64,000 nt of DNA from Symbiodinium natans (Eukaryota; Sar; Dinophyceae; Suessiales; Symbiodiniaceae). Shown one piece after another: positions 63,797-64,000 of this stretch. The stretch is from positions 634,501 to 698,500 of the forward strand of contig CAJNDS010000779.1 in NCBI GenBank assembly GCA_905221605.1, in the 5' to 3' direction. The notes under the pieces are model-generated. The model saw nothing but the letters and a program-made list of their open reading frames with translations, had not been told where the DNA came from and ran no database searches. Both the position numbers and the translations under genes were made by a program. Each line of letters begins with the position of its first letter. Position 1 is the stretch's first letter.

Positions 63797-64000
63797 ACCC
63801 CACCCCCACCCACCCCCACCCACCAACCGCGTGTATCCCGTGTATCCCGTGTATCTCGCGTATCCCCAAACCCATTTGCACGAATGTCTGGCCGAAGACA
63901 TTTTGGGCCCATCGACTGCATCGACTGGGCATATCAAGGATCCTCTCTGATCCAACATGTCTGCGACTGACCCCCACATGCTGGAGGATGAATATGGCAC
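63514..64000. other. 3' flank with poly-C and CGTGTATCCC repeats
   Basis: After the TGA come several CGTGTAT words (63,639-63,700), then CCCCCACCC and an uninterrupted C run at about 63,731-63,796, then CGTGTATCCC three times (63,831-63,860). The CGTGTAYCCC words are the reverse complement of the minisatellite unit at 62,356. Open frames here are repeat products; the end of the window shows no supported gene. Confidence 0.8.

Noticed and set aside
63491-64000. Poly-Gly (minus) and poly-Pro (plus) frames
   Set aside because: Read through the poly-C run and flanking CCCCCACCC; no splice or start support.
1-64000. tRNA, rRNA or spliced-leader genes
   Set aside because: No cloverleaf, rRNA core or spliced-leader sequence was recognised by eye; a covariance-model search would be needed to exclude them.

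Overview
The window looks like dinoflagellate nuclear DNA, probably near a chromosome end. The evidence is the TTTAGGG telomere unit, GC-AG introns beside GT-AG introns, a Copia-type pol of the kind seen in Symbiodiniaceae, a C-terminal motif I associate with a dinoflagellate gene family, and genes ordered in long one-strand blocks. No species name is claimed. All exon calls are hand translations.

Left domain, about 1-51,540. It looks like junk: arrays of CCCTAAA or TTTAGGG broken by 50-300 bp islands. Many islands are exons on the minus strand. Where I could link them, codon phase and protein similarity agree across introns. Genes from right to left: an unrecognised multi-exon gene (about 51,000-43,480); one or more unrecognised genes (about 42,600-32,780); a Bud23-like 18S rRNA guanine-N7 methyltransferase (about 32,015-27,870); further exons (27,700, 22,830-19,000, 15,200); a Gln-rich protein (16,900-13,500); a secreted Cys-rich repeat protein (9,656-5,663); the last exon of a membrane protein (3,868-3,716); and a Met/Gly/Gln-rich protein (3,571 to beyond 355). 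Introns hold the telomere-type arrays plus at least eight families of short palindromic elements. In several families the inverted terminal repeat itself supplies the splice donor or acceptor, so these are introners (transposon-made introns). Two introns carry 7-bp direct repeats exactly at the splice junctions.

Middle. A nested foldback region (23,365-26,204) contains a 357-bp TIR element whose empty site survives in a paralogous copy. At 51,540 the telomere-type arrays nearly stop. A 5'-truncated Copia pol on the minus strand with two frameshifts occupies 51,705-55,175, followed by an AT-rich stretch and a degenerate 20-bp repeat array (55,180-57,000).

Right domain, 57,290-64,000, is plus-strand. 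A multi-exon gene encodes an acidic Trp-containing part, a Lys/Ala/Gly tail and a WWW-containing C-terminal exon (57,290-60,790). It may be joined to a second exon set (61,294-63,513) that resembles a dinoflagellate family with a methyltransferase-like PC motif and an LKSSQ-YP C-terminus. A 9-bp minisatellite sits in one intron of the latter, and a 90-base poly-C tract follows its stop. The minus block on the left and plus block on the right diverge around 51-57 kb, as at a dinoflagellate strand-switch region.
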